Shown: one piece after another, positions 13,101 to 22,412 of the stretch
Layout of the letters: the number at the start of each line of letters is the position of its first letter
Numbering within the stretch: position 1 is the stretch's first letter
IMG/VR virus record: IMGVR_UViG_3300019768_000006
Coordinates: 1-50,345 of that record
DNA length: 50,345 nt
Reading direction: 5' to 3' (one strand)
From: a virus
The notes under the pieces: generated by a model
Databases searched by the model: none
What the model saw: the letters and a program-made list of their open reading frames with translations, nothing else
Told to the model about the DNA's origin: nothing
Translations under genes and position numbers: made by a program

Positions 13101-13424
13101 ATGAAAAAAATATTGATAGTTCACAAACCATACACAATCCTTGAACCAGAATATGTTAAAGATGTATGTGACTCAATGGATGGAGCAGCAGCTTATTGTG
13201 ATTGTGCAAACAAGTTAATTGTAGTGCCATTAAAGAACAATGAAGGTGAAGAATTAACAAATGGTTATAGATTAGAATTATTAGAGCATGAGATTATTCA
13301 TTGTTTAATCTATGAAGCTGGCTATGATGGAACAGGCTGGTCAAGTGATGAAAAGCTAGTTGAAATGATTAGATTCATCTCAGAATATATAAGGACTACG
13401 GGGGTACTTGGATGTTTGAGCTAA
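13101..13424 (+). CDS. Small zincin-like protein (HEIIH motif)
   Basis: 107 residues from ATG 13101 with GAGGAAG. Residues about 61-66 read LEHEIIHCLIYEAG, a HExxH metallopeptidase helix, followed by GWSSDEKLVEMI in which a Glu could be the third zinc ligand. No signal peptide. Short proteins of this kind occur in phages near the terminase, with unproven activity. First gene of the structural operon; it overlaps the next gene by 13 bases. Confidence 0.65.
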   Translation: MKKILIVHKPYTILEPEYVKDVCDSMDGAAAYCDCANKLIVVPLKNNEGEELTNGYRLELLEHEIIHCLIYEAGYDGTGWSSDEKLVEMIRFISEYIRTTGVLGCLS

Positions 13425-13792
13425 TTAAGGTTTTGATAAGTATTGCTTTATTATTGTATATTTATAATAATTCTTATGAGCTGAGAATTAGAATTAAGAA
13501 TTTTGTATATAATAAGGTATATGCATTTAAACACAGAAACGATGAAGAAGAAGTTGAAGAAGACATAATAACACACGACGAAGTTCTCAAAGAGCTTGCA
13601 GAGATTTATAGAGTTCCTACTATGGGTTCTGGAAAAGAGATTGATGAGTTCGAGGAGTTGAAAAACTTCCATGAGCAAGTTTTTGATGAAGACAATTATA
13701 ATCCACCTACTGGTATATATACTCACAGCTCAGAGCTAGAAGATGCTGACCTGGACTTCCCAGATATATATGACAAAGAAGTGGCAGATTAA
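13412..13792 (+). CDS. Membrane-anchored acidic protein (126 aa)
   Basis: Residues 4-19 (LIKVLISIALLLYIYNN) form one membrane helix, followed by a basic stop-transfer region (RIRIKNFVYNKVYAFKHR) and a very acidic tail (DEEEVEEDI, ELEDADLDFPDIYDKE). Start overlaps the upstream gene. Function unknown. Confidence 0.6.
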   Translation: MFELIKVLISIALLLYIYNNSYELRIRIKNFVYNKVYAFKHRNDEEEVEEDIITHDEVLKELAEIYRVPTMGSGKEIDEFEELKNFHEQVFDEDNYNPPTGIYTHSSELEDADLDFPDIYDKEVAD

Positions 13793-13824
13793 TAAATGAT
13801 AATTACAGACTAATGGAGGAATGA

Positions 13825-13998
13825 ATGAAAATGTATGAAAGAATTTGTGACCTAATTGCACAAGCTAGAGAAGAGAATATGTTACACGAAGATTTTCTTG
13901 AGAGATTAGCTTTAGCATTAGCAGAAGAAGTAGACGACATTAAAGATGAAGTAGAGGCCCTTAGAAAAGAATTAGGATATGAACAAAAAAGAAATTAA
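13825..13998 (+). CDS. Small coiled-coil protein (57 aa)
   Basis: GGAGGA at 13815-13820 precedes two in-frame ATGs (13825 and 13831). One continuous amphipathic helix: LERLALALAEEVDDIKDEVE, then ALRKELGYEQKRN. It overlaps the start of the small terminase gene by 20 bases, so the two are likely translated together. Confidence 0.6.
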   Translation: MKMYERICDLIAQAREENMLHEDFLERLALALAEEVDDIKDEVEALRKELGYEQKRN

Positions 13999-14530
13999 AA
14001 AGAAAATTGAGGAAAAGCCTAGCGAAGAAGAAGTTAAGGAAACTGCTCTTAAAATCGCAAAGGAAGTTCCAGATTATATAGATGTATTGTTAGAGAAAAA
14101 TCCTCGGATTGGGAGGGCCGTTCAGTTATACCTAACTGGAACTCAATCCAAATCGGAAATAGCAGCTTTGCTCGGAGTAACTAGTACCACTGTTAGAAAG
14201 TGGTTTAATGATCCAGCAGTACAACAATACATGGAGGCATTTAAAAAAGAGCAAGCAAATATGGTTAGAGCAAGGATACATGCCTCAACCGATGCAGCTC
14301 TGCAAAAAATGGTTGACCTTCTTGAAAGCCCCATTGATGGGGTTGCTCTACAGGCTGCCAAGGACTTGCTTGATAGGGCTGGACATAAACCTAAGCAAGA
14401 AGTCAAAAAGGAAGTTACAGTAAAAACCTTTGAACAGCAACTCGCAGACCTAATAGGTAATGAAGCGATTGATGTAGACTATGAAGAGGTTGATGATGAA
14501 AACGATGAAGATTCGGAGGATGATGAATAA
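13979..14530 (+). CDS. terS: Terminase small subunit
   Basis: 183 residues. After a charged N-terminal helix, residues about 38-85 hold a helix-turn-helix (RAVQLYLTGTQSKSEIAALL, then GVTSTTVRKWFNDPAVQQYM), as in phage small terminases that recognise packaging sites. The middle is the helical oligomerisation region (MVDLLESPIDGVALQAAKDL), and the C-terminus is strongly acidic. The large subunit lies four genes downstream at 16977, an unusual separation since tail and decoration genes sit between them. Confidence 0.8.
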   Translation: MNKKEIKKKIEEKPSEEEVKETALKIAKEVPDYIDVLLEKNPRIGRAVQLYLTGTQSKSEIAALLGVTSTTVRKWFNDPAVQQYMEAFKKEQANMVRARIHASTDAALQKMVDLLESPIDGVALQAAKDLLDRAGHKPKQEVKKEVTVKTFEQQLADLIGNEAIDVDYEEVDDENDEDSEDDE

Positions 14531-14715
14531 TGGCTAAAGGTATTTTTGATATGACACACCAAACTGCATTAACAGCAGATTTTGATGACGGACAATCAAC
14601 AAACCCAGCATCACCAGAACCAAGAATGAATGGAGATATTTGTGTAGTTGTAGATAGTTCTGAATTTAACACTTATATAGCTCATAATGGTAAATGGTAT
14701 GGACCAATGGCATAG
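14530..14715 (+). CDS. Small hypothetical structural-region protein (61 aa)
   Basis: ATG 14530 overlaps the terS stop (TAATG) and has GGAGG upstream. The sequence DMTHQTALTADFDDGQST and the end YIAHNGKWYGPM suggest a small beta protein ending in a hairpin, like short head or fibre-associated proteins. No firm family. Confidence 0.6.
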   Translation: MAKGIFDMTHQTALTADFDDGQSTNPASPEPRMNGDICVVVDSSEFNTYIAHNGKWYGPMA

Positions 14716-14733
14716 GCCGGAGGTACAAAAGAA

Positions 14734-16368
14734 ATGAAATATAATTTAAAAAGAAGTAAATTCTCGTTTTCACTAGCCAAGTGGAAAAGCGGGCTTCTAG
14801 GGGCTCTGAGAAAATGTGGATTATTATCTGCTACAACCCCAGAAACAGACATAGTATGTAAAGCAGACAGACAAGCAGTACCTGGTAGAACTTTAGTTGG
14901 TGATGGTGCGACATATTTGGATACTAATCAAATACTAGACGAATACGATACGTTGGTTGTAGACGGAAGGTTTAAATCTACTGGCGGAAGAATGGGTTCG
15001 TTAGGCATAGACGCAAGGTTTTACTTTGGTCACAATTTAACCACATGGATTGCTGGGTTTGGTAGCATAACGGTAAACGACGGAACACCTGACTTATTAA
15101 GGCATGTATTTAAAATAAATAAAAACGGTTTTTATGTAGATGAAAATCTAGTATCTGATTTCTCCGGTTATATATTTAATAACGCTAACGTAATAACCAC
15201 GTGGCTTCTGAATAGAAACGGTAGTGCAGACGCTTGTGATTTTGATGTATATAGCGCTTATACAATCAAAGATGGTGTAAGAAGAGATTTAGTCATAGAA
15301 GACCGTGACGACACAGGTGTTATAGCTCTAAAGAACCCTAACGATAATAACGACCAAATACTAGGCGAGCAGTTTTTAAGCCCAGCAGTACCTACAGTAC
15401 CTAATACGTCTGAGGTTAGTTGGTTTGATTTGTATGGCGGTACGATAGCGGGAAATGGCACACATTGGTACGACCAAGCTAAAACTCAACCAGTACCACA
15501 AGGCACTCTAATGTCAGCTAGTAAAAGTGGTTACTTATACACCTATGACATTAATGGTGAGCATCCTATAGCTGATAGCGTTGGTGAGATTAAGAAGAAT
15601 GCTAGGGTTGTTGATGGAGTGGTAGCATTTAACGTATTAGATTACACACCAGAAAGTGGGACAGACCAAAGTATAGAAACAGAAATAAATAAGGTTACTG
15701 TTTTTGAAAAAGATGCGGACTCTTTTTCTAGGTATCAAAGTGGTTTGGTACAGCTTAAACCTAGTACTCAGTATACAATTAAATCGTCCATGACAACTTT
15801 AGTCGGCGTAACAGAGGGTTTCGTACTCATATTAGATGAGTCAAACACACAAATAGGAAGTATGACATTTACTTCTGATTCGACTATGACAGATACTTTC
15901 ACTACAACAGTAGATGGCAGAGTTTCTTTTGAATTTTATGCAACAGGTGCAACTATTACTGCTGGAACAAAGCAATATGATACAAAAGTATTTGAAGGTA
16001 CTACAGAACCTACAAATGGTGTATTTGAATCTGGTAACTCTATTATTAAGACTCAACAGTATAATGGTGAAGTTAAATATGATACTAACAACATTTTATA
16101 TAACGCTGACGGTAGTCCTAAAGTTATCTCGTTTGACGACCTTGATAATATCGTAGGAAATCAATTATATGTATCAGAGGACAAGCAAACTATACTATTC
16201 TTTGAAGAACCGTTAACAGGTGAATGTGACCACAAAGCACGTAGATATGTAGATATAAATGAACAATTTATGGTAGAAACTTCAGAAGGTTCTGGAGAGT
16301 ATGAACCATTCTTAGTAGATGGTGAAGAGCTTTGGGTATTAAAAGAAGGGGTGACAATAGATGAGTAG
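14734..16368 (+). CDS. Tail fibre/spike or lectin-like surface protein
   Basis: 544 residues. After a basic start (YNLKRSKFSFSLAKWKSG), residues about 55-190 look like a concanavalin/LamG-type jelly roll (GDGATYLDTNQILDEYDTLV, then FKINKNGFYVDENLVSDFSG). Another carbohydrate-binding-like beta domain follows (LKPSTQYTIKSSMTTL, FVLILDESNTQIGSMTFT). Codon use is richer in CG-containing triplets than in neighbouring genes, which fits recent acquisition of a receptor-binding gene. Its position between the two terminase genes is unusual for a fibre. Precise role (receptor binding or decoration) is inferred. Confidence 0.6.
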   Translation: MKYNLKRSKFSFSLAKWKSGLLGALRKCGLLSATTPETDIVCKADRQAVPGRTLVGDGATYLDTNQILDEYDTLVVDGRFKSTGGRMGSLGIDARFYFGHNLTTWIAGFGSITVNDGTPDLLRHVFKINKNGFYVDENLVSDFSGYIFNNANVITTWLLNRNGSADACDFDVYSAYTIKDGVRRDLVIEDRDDTGVIALKNPNDNNDQILGEQFLSPAVPTVPNTSEVSWFDLYGGTIAGNGTHWYDQAKTQPVPQGTLMSASKSGYLYTYDINGEHPIADSVGEIKKNARVVDGVVAFNVLDYTPESGTDQSIETEINKVTVFEKDADSFSRYQSGLVQLKPSTQYTIKSSMTTLVGVTEGFVLILDESNTQIGSMTFTSDSTMTDTFTTTVDGRVSFEFYATGATITAGTKQYDTKVFEGTTEPTNGVFESGNSIIKTQQYNGEVKYDTNNILYNADGSPKVISFDDLDNIVGNQLYVSEDKQTILFFEEPLTGECDHKARRYVDINEQFMVETSEGSGEYEPFLVDGEELWVLKEGVTIDE

Positions 16369-16379
16369 GAGGCGAGAAA

Positions 16380-16850
16380 ATGGCTTATAATAGTAATTAC
16401 ACAGGTAAACAATTTGATAGATTGAAAGATTTGGGATTTGTATCATTATCAGCACAATCAGCTTTGACAATGACATTAGCTGATACGTATTATGCAATTC
16501 CTGGAACATTTGTAGATGGAGGACTTTCTAATATGTTTACATCTAACGCAGATGGAAGCATGACATACAATGGTGAGGATGGTGCGGTAAGGTTTGATGG
16601 GACTAGTGATATCTCTATCGACGCTACTGCTCCAGTAGATGTAATATATGTATTATATAAAAATGGTTCGCCATTGTTAGAAACAGAAACACCACATGGA
16701 TTTACAGCTCAATCAAAAACTGAGAATGTATCTATAACTGGTGTGTTAGATATTGCTAATGGAGATACATTTCAAATATATGCAAAATGTGATACAGCTG
16801 GAAAAACATTAACTACTGAAACTCTAAATGTAGTTGTTCAAGGTGCATAA
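16380..16850 (+). CDS. Trimeric TNF/C1q-like head or fibre decoration protein
   Basis: 156 residues from ATG 16380. The N-terminal NSNYTGKQFDRLKDLGFVSL resembles an attachment peptide; residues about 25-156 follow the pattern of phage decoration proteins with a TNF/C1q-like jelly roll: TYYAIPGTF, GSMTYNGEDGAVRFDG, VIYVLYKNGSP, and a hydrophobic end (LTTETLNVVVQG). Probably trimeric and on the capsid or fibre surface. Assignment from pattern only. Confidence 0.6.
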   Translation: MAYNSNYTGKQFDRLKDLGFVSLSAQSALTMTLADTYYAIPGTFVDGGLSNMFTSNADGSMTYNGEDGAVRFDGTSDISIDATAPVDVIYVLYKNGSPLLETETPHGFTAQSKTENVSITGVLDIANGDTFQIYAKCDTAGKTLTTETLNVVVQGA

Positions 16851-16975
16851 TGGAGGTGAATAATGGTGGATGGTTATTATCTTTATCTTTTACTAAAATA
16901 AAAGAATTAATGGCAATCTTTGGAGATGATCTCGTAGAATACGGAGAAATCCCTCAAGAGTCTGCGGAGGTTTAG
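16850..16975 (+). CDS. Small hypothetical protein (41 aa)
   Basis: ATG 16850 overlaps the previous stop (TAATG), with AAGGTG just upstream. Contains LLSLSFTKIKELMAIFGDDL and an acidic end. It closes one base before the large terminase start. A shorter competing frame from 16863 (12 codons) uses the internal GGAGG, so the true start is not certain. Confidence 0.45.
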   Translation: MEVNNGGWLLSLSFTKIKELMAIFGDDLVEYGEIPQESAEV

Positions 16976-16976
16976 G

Positions 16977-18737
16977 ATGGCTTATAAATATAAATGGGAT
17001 AAGAAAACGTTATACCTTATCCCTCCTAAAGGCCTCTCAAGAGAAGAGGTGCTTAAGTGGAGAATAATATATGATAAAAAATGGTATATAGAAAACTTCT
17101 TAAAAATTAAAGACAAGCAAGCTAATCTTATTCCCTTTATGTTTAATAAAGCTCAGAGGTTAGCTTACACAAAGTACCTTGAGTGTATGAGAGATAGTAT
17201 AACACCAAGATTCATATTTCTAAAGAGTCGTCAGCAAGGTATCAGTACTTGGACAGAAGCAATGATGTTTCACGATACAGCTGTTAATAAGTTAAAGAAT
17301 ACTTATATAATAGCTCATGAGGGTGATGCATCAACCAACTTATTTAATATGAGTAAACTGTATTATGATGAGTTGCCACAATTATTAAAACCGCTCAAAT
17401 CAAAATCTAATGAGAAAGCTTTAATATTTGAGAACCCAGATAAAGATGCTGTTGCTAAAGGTGCTGATCCAGGCCTTAGAAGTAAGTTCTCAATAGGTAC
17501 AGCAAATGTAAAAGAAGCTGGACGTTCTGGTACAAACCATAATGTTCATATTTCTGAGGCGGCATTCTTCCCAAATCCTGAGAAGACTGTGGCTGCCTTG
17601 ATACAGACTGTTCCAGACTTTATGAATACAATGGTAGTTATTGAATCTACTGCAAATGGTATTGGTGGATATTATCATGAACAATGGTTGCTTGCTCAAG
17701 AAGGTAGAGATTGTGATTTTATTCCTATTTTCTTACCTTGGTCTTTTGATCCAACTTGTACTAGAAAGTTTAAGAGCCAAGCCGAAAAGGATAAACTTGA
17801 AGAAGAGATAAATATGTGTTATAATGATTATAAAGGTGATACTGTTCATACGGAAGAATATCGTTTAATGAATGATTATAATCTTACTCTTGAACAACTT
17901 AACTGGAGAAGATGGGCAATAGCTAATAAGTGCTTTGGTGATGTTGATATATTCAAACAAGAATATCCAATAAATGACAGAGAAGCCTTTCTAAGTTCTG
18001 GTAGACCTAAGTTTAATATTCCTTCATTGAGACGATATATGTCTATTGTAAAGAATGGCACAAGGGGCTATATAGATTCTAAATTTGGTAAATCAACATT
18101 TAGAGAAGATGAAAGCGGTTATGTTGAGATTTGGGAAAAACCAAATAGATATGATAGTTATTACATTGGTGCTGATGTTGCTGAAGGTTTAGCTACTGGT
18201 GATTATAGTTGTGCTTATGTAATTAATCAACACTTTGAGATTGTTGCAGTATGGCACGGACATATCGACCCAGACCTTTATGGTGTTGAATTAGTTAAGC
18301 TTGCCAGATATTATAAAGAAGCTTTCCTAGGGGTTGAGAAGAACAACCATGGTTTTACAACTCTAAATAAGATTAAGAAGCTTGAATATTGGAATATATT
18401 CTATGAAACTAAATATGATCAAATAGCAGATCGAAGAACTAAATCTATAGGTTGGAGAACAGATACTAAATCTAAACCTCTTATGATTAATAAATTAGCA
18501 GAGTTTATTCGAGATGTTCATATAAAAATGTATGATAAAGAACTTATTAATGAACTGATGAGTTATATTATAGAACCAAATGGTTCAACAAATGCCCAAC
18601 TAGGTTGTCATGATGATAGAGTTATGGCCCTAGCCATAGCACTTCAAATGGCATTGCAAGGACTGGACGAGACCTTCGTACCAGAGAAAAATGTTGAATC
18701 ATCAAATGAAGACTACACAAAAGAAATATCAAGATAA
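16977..18737 (+). CDS. terL: Terminase large subunit
   Basis: 586 residues, GGAGG upstream. N-terminal packaging ATPase: Walker-A variant LKSRQQGIST (residues 82-91), Walker B in NVHISEAAFF (about 190) and a coupling region near VVIESTANGIGG. C-terminal RNase H-like nuclease: YIGADVAEG (first Asp, about 395), FLGVEKNNHG and the last Asp in CHDDRVMALAIAL (about 545). All key acidic residues are present, so it should be an active motor and nuclease. The KSRQQG form of Walker A is typical of this family. Confidence 0.92.
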   Translation: MAYKYKWDKKTLYLIPPKGLSREEVLKWRIIYDKKWYIENFLKIKDKQANLIPFMFNKAQRLAYTKYLECMRDSITPRFIFLKSRQQGISTWTEAMMFHDTAVNKLKNTYIIAHEGDASTNLFNMSKLYYDELPQLLKPLKSKSNEKALIFENPDKDAVAKGADPGLRSKFSIGTANVKEAGRSGTNHNVHISEAAFFPNPEKTVAALIQTVPDFMNTMVVIESTANGIGGYYHEQWLLAQEGRDCDFIPIFLPWSFDPTCTRKFKSQAEKDKLEEEINMCYNDYKGDTVHTEEYRLMNDYNLTLEQLNWRRWAIANKCFGDVDIFKQEYPINDREAFLSSGRPKFNIPSLRRYMSIVKNGTRGYIDSKFGKSTFREDESGYVEIWEKPNRYDSYYIGADVAEGLATGDYSCAYVINQHFEIVAVWHGHIDPDLYGVELVKLARYYKEAFLGVEKNNHGFTTLNKIKKLEYWNIFYETKYDQIADRRTKSIGWRTDTKSKPLMINKLAEFIRDVHIKMYDKELINELMSYIIEPNGSTNAQLGCHDDRVMALAIALQMALQGLDETFVPEKNVESSNEDYTKEISR

Positions 18738-18751
18738 TCGGAGGTAATTAA

Positions 18752-20653
18752 ATGTCTGATAATAAACAACCAAATGATATGCAAGAAATGACGATTGCTA
18801 GTTGGGTTACAATGAAGTTTGTTGAAGCTAAGGCTAATAGACAAAGTAGAACAAATCTTGAGAAAGCTTGTATAGATGCTTATAATGGTGACACAAAAGT
18901 TACTAAGCCTGATTATGCAAGTAACCACATCTCAAATTATATACATGCTACTCTTGAAACTATTAGACCTATCATGACTGATAATAACCCAAAATTCCAA
19001 GCATTGGCTAGACAGCCAGATGGTAAAGACAAAGCTGATAAGGTTCAAACAGCTCTTGACTATGAATGGGACAGGGCTCAAATGGGATTAATGCTACCTA
19101 AACTATTAACTACATGCTTAGTTACTGGTACTGCAATAGTATATTTACCTTGGAATAATAAGAAAGATAAGAAAGGTCAAGTTGACCCAATATTGGTTAA
19201 TCCAATGAACTTCTTCCCAGACCCTATGGCAACTACTATAGAGGATGCAGAATATCTTATCTATGCTACTTATAAACCAGTAAATGTTATTAAGAAATTA
19301 TTCCCAGATAAGGCAGAGTATTTGAGTGGTGCTGGTATTCAATATGATGATCTTGTAGCTCAAAAAGTTACAGCTCCAGTAAATAACCAAATACTAATAC
19401 TTGAATGTTGGTGTAGAGATTATACTGAGATGAATGTAATGGATAAGAATGGTAAAGAAGTTAAGCAAAAGAAATATCCTAGAGGTAGAGTTATTACAGT
19501 AGCTCCTAATCAAGGTATTGTTTTAAAAGATAGACATAACCCTTATAAGGATGGATATTTTCCATTTGTGATGTTTAAGGATTATGATGTTCCTTTCCAA
19601 TTCTGGGGAAATGGTGATGTAGAACAATTACTAAGCCCTCAATTCTCTTTGAATGAATTGAACAATGCTATTATTGATAATGCTAAGCTTACTGCAAATG
19701 CTCCTTGGTTAGTTGAGAGAAATGCTGGTATTCCTAGAAACTCTTTGACTAATGAACATGGTTTAGTCATTAGAAAGAATCCTGGTACAGAAGTTACAAG
19801 AATGACAATACCAACTATGCCTAATTATATTCAAGTAAAAGTTGATGAGATGAAAAACGATATTGAAAGTATCGCTGGTATTCATAATTCAACTAGAGGA
19901 CAAGCTGGTGATTCAGTAGTTGCAGCTCAAGCAATTATGGCACTTCAAGAAGCTGGTCAAGCTAGAATAAGATTAAAGGTAAGAATTATGGAGAGGTCTC
20001 TCGCAAAGCTTGCTACTATGTGGTATTCAAGAATGCAACAATTCTGGAAAGATGATAGAATAGTTAGAATATCTGATATTAATGGTAAAGTTACAATGGG
20101 CGAAATTACTCCTCAAGACCTTACAGCAGACTTTGATATTACTATTACAGCTGGCTCAACAATGCCAGTTAATAGAAATGCTATGTTAGACTTGATGATT
20201 AGATTAGGTCAAACTGTTGCTGAAGATGGTTTACCAATGGTAGATAGAGAAGCTATTATGGAGTTTGTTCCTATTAATAATAAACAACAAGTTCTTCAAA
20301 GAATGCAGCAAAGAGCTGAAGGACAACTTCAACAAGAAGCTGAAGCTATGGAGCAACAATTAGAACAAATGATGCAAATGGTTGAAGCTCTTACACAACA
20401 AGTTGAAGTTCTCAACAAAGAACATGAGTCTATGAAACAGTCTAAAAAAGAGTCTGAGCTAGTGAAAAGTGGCTATGATCGTGGCAGAAACTCTCAAGGC
20501 TTGACAGATGACGAAATTTATGGTATAATAGAAGAAGATAAGAAGATTCCTGATGAGATTCTTCAAGAGATAGAAACTCTAAGTGACGAAGAGATTGCAC
20601 AACTGTTGCAAGTCTTCCCGGACTTAGCGGATATTATAGCGAACAACTCATAA
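18752..20653 (+). CDS. Portal protein
   Basis: 633 residues directly after terL. Shape fits a P22/phi29-unrelated long portal: acidic N-terminus, KPDYASNHISNYIHATLETI with TDNNPKFQALAR (clip/wing start), repeated beta region with PMNFFPDPMATTIEDAEYLI, NELNNAIIDNAKLTANAPWL stem helices, and a Gln-rich helical barrel-like C-terminus (QQRAEGQLQQEAEAMEQQ). Forms the dodecameric DNA channel at one capsid vertex. Confidence 0.88.
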   Translation: MSDNKQPNDMQEMTIASWVTMKFVEAKANRQSRTNLEKACIDAYNGDTKVTKPDYASNHISNYIHATLETIRPIMTDNNPKFQALARQPDGKDKADKVQTALDYEWDRAQMGLMLPKLLTTCLVTGTAIVYLPWNNKKDKKGQVDPILVNPMNFFPDPMATTIEDAEYLIYATYKPVNVIKKLFPDKAEYLSGAGIQYDDLVAQKVTAPVNNQILILECWCRDYTEMNVMDKNGKEVKQKKYPRGRVITVAPNQGIVLKDRHNPYKDGYFPFVMFKDYDVPFQFWGNGDVEQLLSPQFSLNELNNAIIDNAKLTANAPWLVERNAGIPRNSLTNEHGLVIRKNPGTEVTRMTIPTMPNYIQVKVDEMKNDIESIAGIHNSTRGQAGDSVVAAQAIMALQEAGQARIRLKVRIMERSLAKLATMWYSRMQQFWKDDRIVRISDINGKVTMGEITPQDLTADFDITITAGSTMPVNRNAMLDLMIRLGQTVAEDGLPMVDREAIMEFVPINNKQQVLQRMQQRAEGQLQQEAEAMEQQLEQMMQMVEALTQQVEVLNKEHESMKQSKKESELVKSGYDRGRNSQGLTDDEIYGIIEEDKKIPDEILQEIETLSDEEIAQLLQVFPDLADIIANNS

Positions 20654-20682
20654 TAAATGGGACTCGCATGGAGGACAATTAA

Positions 20683-21315
20683 ATGACACAAGAAGTTAAT
20701 AAAGCGAACTCACAAGTTGATAGTGAACAATCGAATTTAGTGGAACTTCCAGATGGTACTAAGGTAACTGTTGATGAATTATTAAGCGGTTATATGAGAC
20801 AGTCTGACTACACTAAAAAAACTCAAGCTTTGGCAGACGAGAAAAAAGCCTTAGAGTCTACTAAAGTTAATCAACAAGTTGATTCCACACTCAACTCTAA
20901 TCCGGAAAAGAGTAATGAGGCAGAGGTAACTAAGATGTTCTTAGACATGAAGATGGATCAACTTAGAAACAAATATGGTGAATCATTTGATGAGGTGGCG
21001 GTACTAAGAAAAGCAGCTCAAATGCTTGAGAATGGTATGAAGCCAACCAATATAGATTTTGATTTCATTGCAAGAGGCTTATTAAATAACAACGATAACG
21101 CTGCAGACCTAGAAGCTAAGATAAGACAGAAAGTCTTGGCTGAGATGTCACAAAGTGGCGTTGACACTTCAAGCATAATCTCTGGTAATGGTTCTGGTGA
21201 TATAAACATTGATGATGGTACTTATGGTTTAACGCCAGAAGAACTTGATTATTGTAGAAAGACCGGAGAAGACCCTAAGATTTATGCTGAGTGGAAAGAG
21301 AAACTTGGACGATAA
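20683..21315 (+). CDS. Capsid scaffolding protein
   Basis: 210 residues between portal and major capsid genes, the standard place. Opens with a disordered Gln/Ser-rich part, then DGTKVTVDELLSGYMRQSDY, a motif common in scaffold proteins of Gram-positive phages, coiled-coil segments (KKTQALADEKKALEST) and a C-terminal LTPEELDYCRKTGEDPKIY capsid-binding-like helix. No protease motif is visible, so it is probably not self-cleaving. Confidence 0.75.
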   Translation: MTQEVNKANSQVDSEQSNLVELPDGTKVTVDELLSGYMRQSDYTKKTQALADEKKALESTKVNQQVDSTLNSNPEKSNEAEVTKMFLDMKMDQLRNKYGESFDEVAVLRKAAQMLENGMKPTNIDFDFIARGLLNNNDNAADLEAKIRQKVLAEMSQSGVDTSSIISGNGSGDINIDDGTYGLTPEELDYCRKTGEDPKIYAEWKEKLGR

Positions 21316-21333
21316 TTAGAGAGGTGAAACTAA

Positions 21334-22299
21334 ATGGCTACAATTCCTGTAGTACCAGTTGCGGGTAATACCCACGAATCGACTCCATTTGCCAAGTTGT
21401 TAGAGCCTAGATTCGCTCGTATATTTTATAACAACTACAATGAGATCGAAGAACAATTTTCAAAAGTTTTTAATGTAAAGACTTCTAATAGAGCAGTAGA
21501 AAGAGAGTATGGCTTAGGTGCATTCAAAGATTGGACAGCTCGTGCTGATGAATATGACACTGTTGCATACCAAAAGATTTCTCCTGGTTTAGAGAGAGCT
21601 TACACTCATACTGCATTTACTTCTGGTTTTATGGTAACTAGAGAGTTATATGACGATGAGATGTACAATCAAATGGACAAAATGCCAGCTGACTTAGCTA
21701 GAGCTGGTAGAGCTAAAGTAGAAAAAGATGCTATCACAGTATTAGTAAATGCGTTTACTGAGGATGCTGGCGGTACTGGCGCTTCTGCTATTTATGATGG
21801 TAAAGCTTTATGTGCTGCTGACCATCCACTTTTAGATTCAGTTGGTACTGGCGACAACTTAGCTACTGGCGCTTTAACTGAAGCAAACTTAAGATTAGCT
21901 ATGATCAAGTTTAGAGAGACTGTTGGTGAAGCTGGTAACTTAATCGTTATGAGACCTAAGAAATTAATCATTCCACCAGCATTAGAATATACTGCTAGAG
22001 TTATTCTTCAATCTCAATTAATTCCTGGTTCTGCTAATAACGATATTAACATTGTAAAAGGCGCTTTAGAAATAGTTGTAATGGACTACTTAGGTTCAGC
22101 TTCTACTGGTAATTCTGCTACAGATGCTTACTGGTTCTTACAAGCTGATATGCACGAAATGAACTTCTTCTGGAGAGTTGCTCCTGAGTTTAAAGCTATG
22201 GAAGAATTTGATAACTTTGTTGCAAAGTACAGGGGATATATGCGTTATTCATACGGAGTTTCAGATTGGCGCGGTGTGGTTGGAAGTACTGGAGCTTAG
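21334..22299 (+). CDS. Major capsid protein
   Basis: 321 residues, GAGAGGTG upstream. The pattern fits the HK97 fold: LEPRFARIFYNNY, DEYDTVAYQKISPGLERAY (E-loop region), SGFMVTRELYDDEMY (spine helix), then ALCAADHPLLDSVGTG with LTEANLRLAMIKFRE, common in capsid proteins related to Mu gpT, and the P-domain strands LIVMRPKKLIIPPALEYTAR. High, biased codon use is consistent with a strongly expressed gene. No N-terminal propeptide is apparent. Confidence 0.85.
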   Translation: MATIPVVPVAGNTHESTPFAKLLEPRFARIFYNNYNEIEEQFSKVFNVKTSNRAVEREYGLGAFKDWTARADEYDTVAYQKISPGLERAYTHTAFTSGFMVTRELYDDEMYNQMDKMPADLARAGRAKVEKDAITVLVNAFTEDAGGTGASAIYDGKALCAADHPLLDSVGTGDNLATGALTEANLRLAMIKFRETVGEAGNLIVMRPKKLIIPPALEYTARVILQSQLIPGSANNDINIVKGALEIVVMDYLGSASTGNSATDAYWFLQADMHEMNFFWRVAPEFKAMEEFDNFVAKYRGYMRYSYGVSDWRGVVGSTGA

Positions 22300-22322
22300 G
22301 TATTCCGAGAACCACGTAATGG

Positions 22323-22351
22323 TTGACAATATTCATTAAATGTGATATAAT
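22323..22351 (+). promoter_or_regulatory. Consensus sigma-A promoter upstream of HNH gene
   Basis: TTGACA (22323-22328), exactly 17 bp, TATAAT (22346-22351). Its start point would be about 22358, immediately before the terminator hairpin at 22361, so most transcripts should stop after 30 or so bases unless antitermination occurs. Confidence 0.8.
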
Positions 22352-22360
22352 ATAATTAGG

Positions 22361-22390
22361 GAAGGGAGTTAATTCCCTTCTCATTTTTTT
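22361..22390 (+). terminator. Rho-independent terminator between capsid and HNH genes
   Basis: GAAGGGA and TCCCTTC pair over seven bases with a six-base loop, followed by TCATTTTTTT. It ends or attenuates transcripts from the capsid gene and also those from the promoter just upstream. Confidence 0.85.
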
Positions 22391-22412
22391 ATTCTACATG
22401 AGGTGAAAAGAT

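Noticed and set aside
16863-16901. 12-codon frame behind a perfect GGAGG
   Set aside because: Too short and entirely inside the 41-codon frame; noted only because it makes the start of that gene uncertain.
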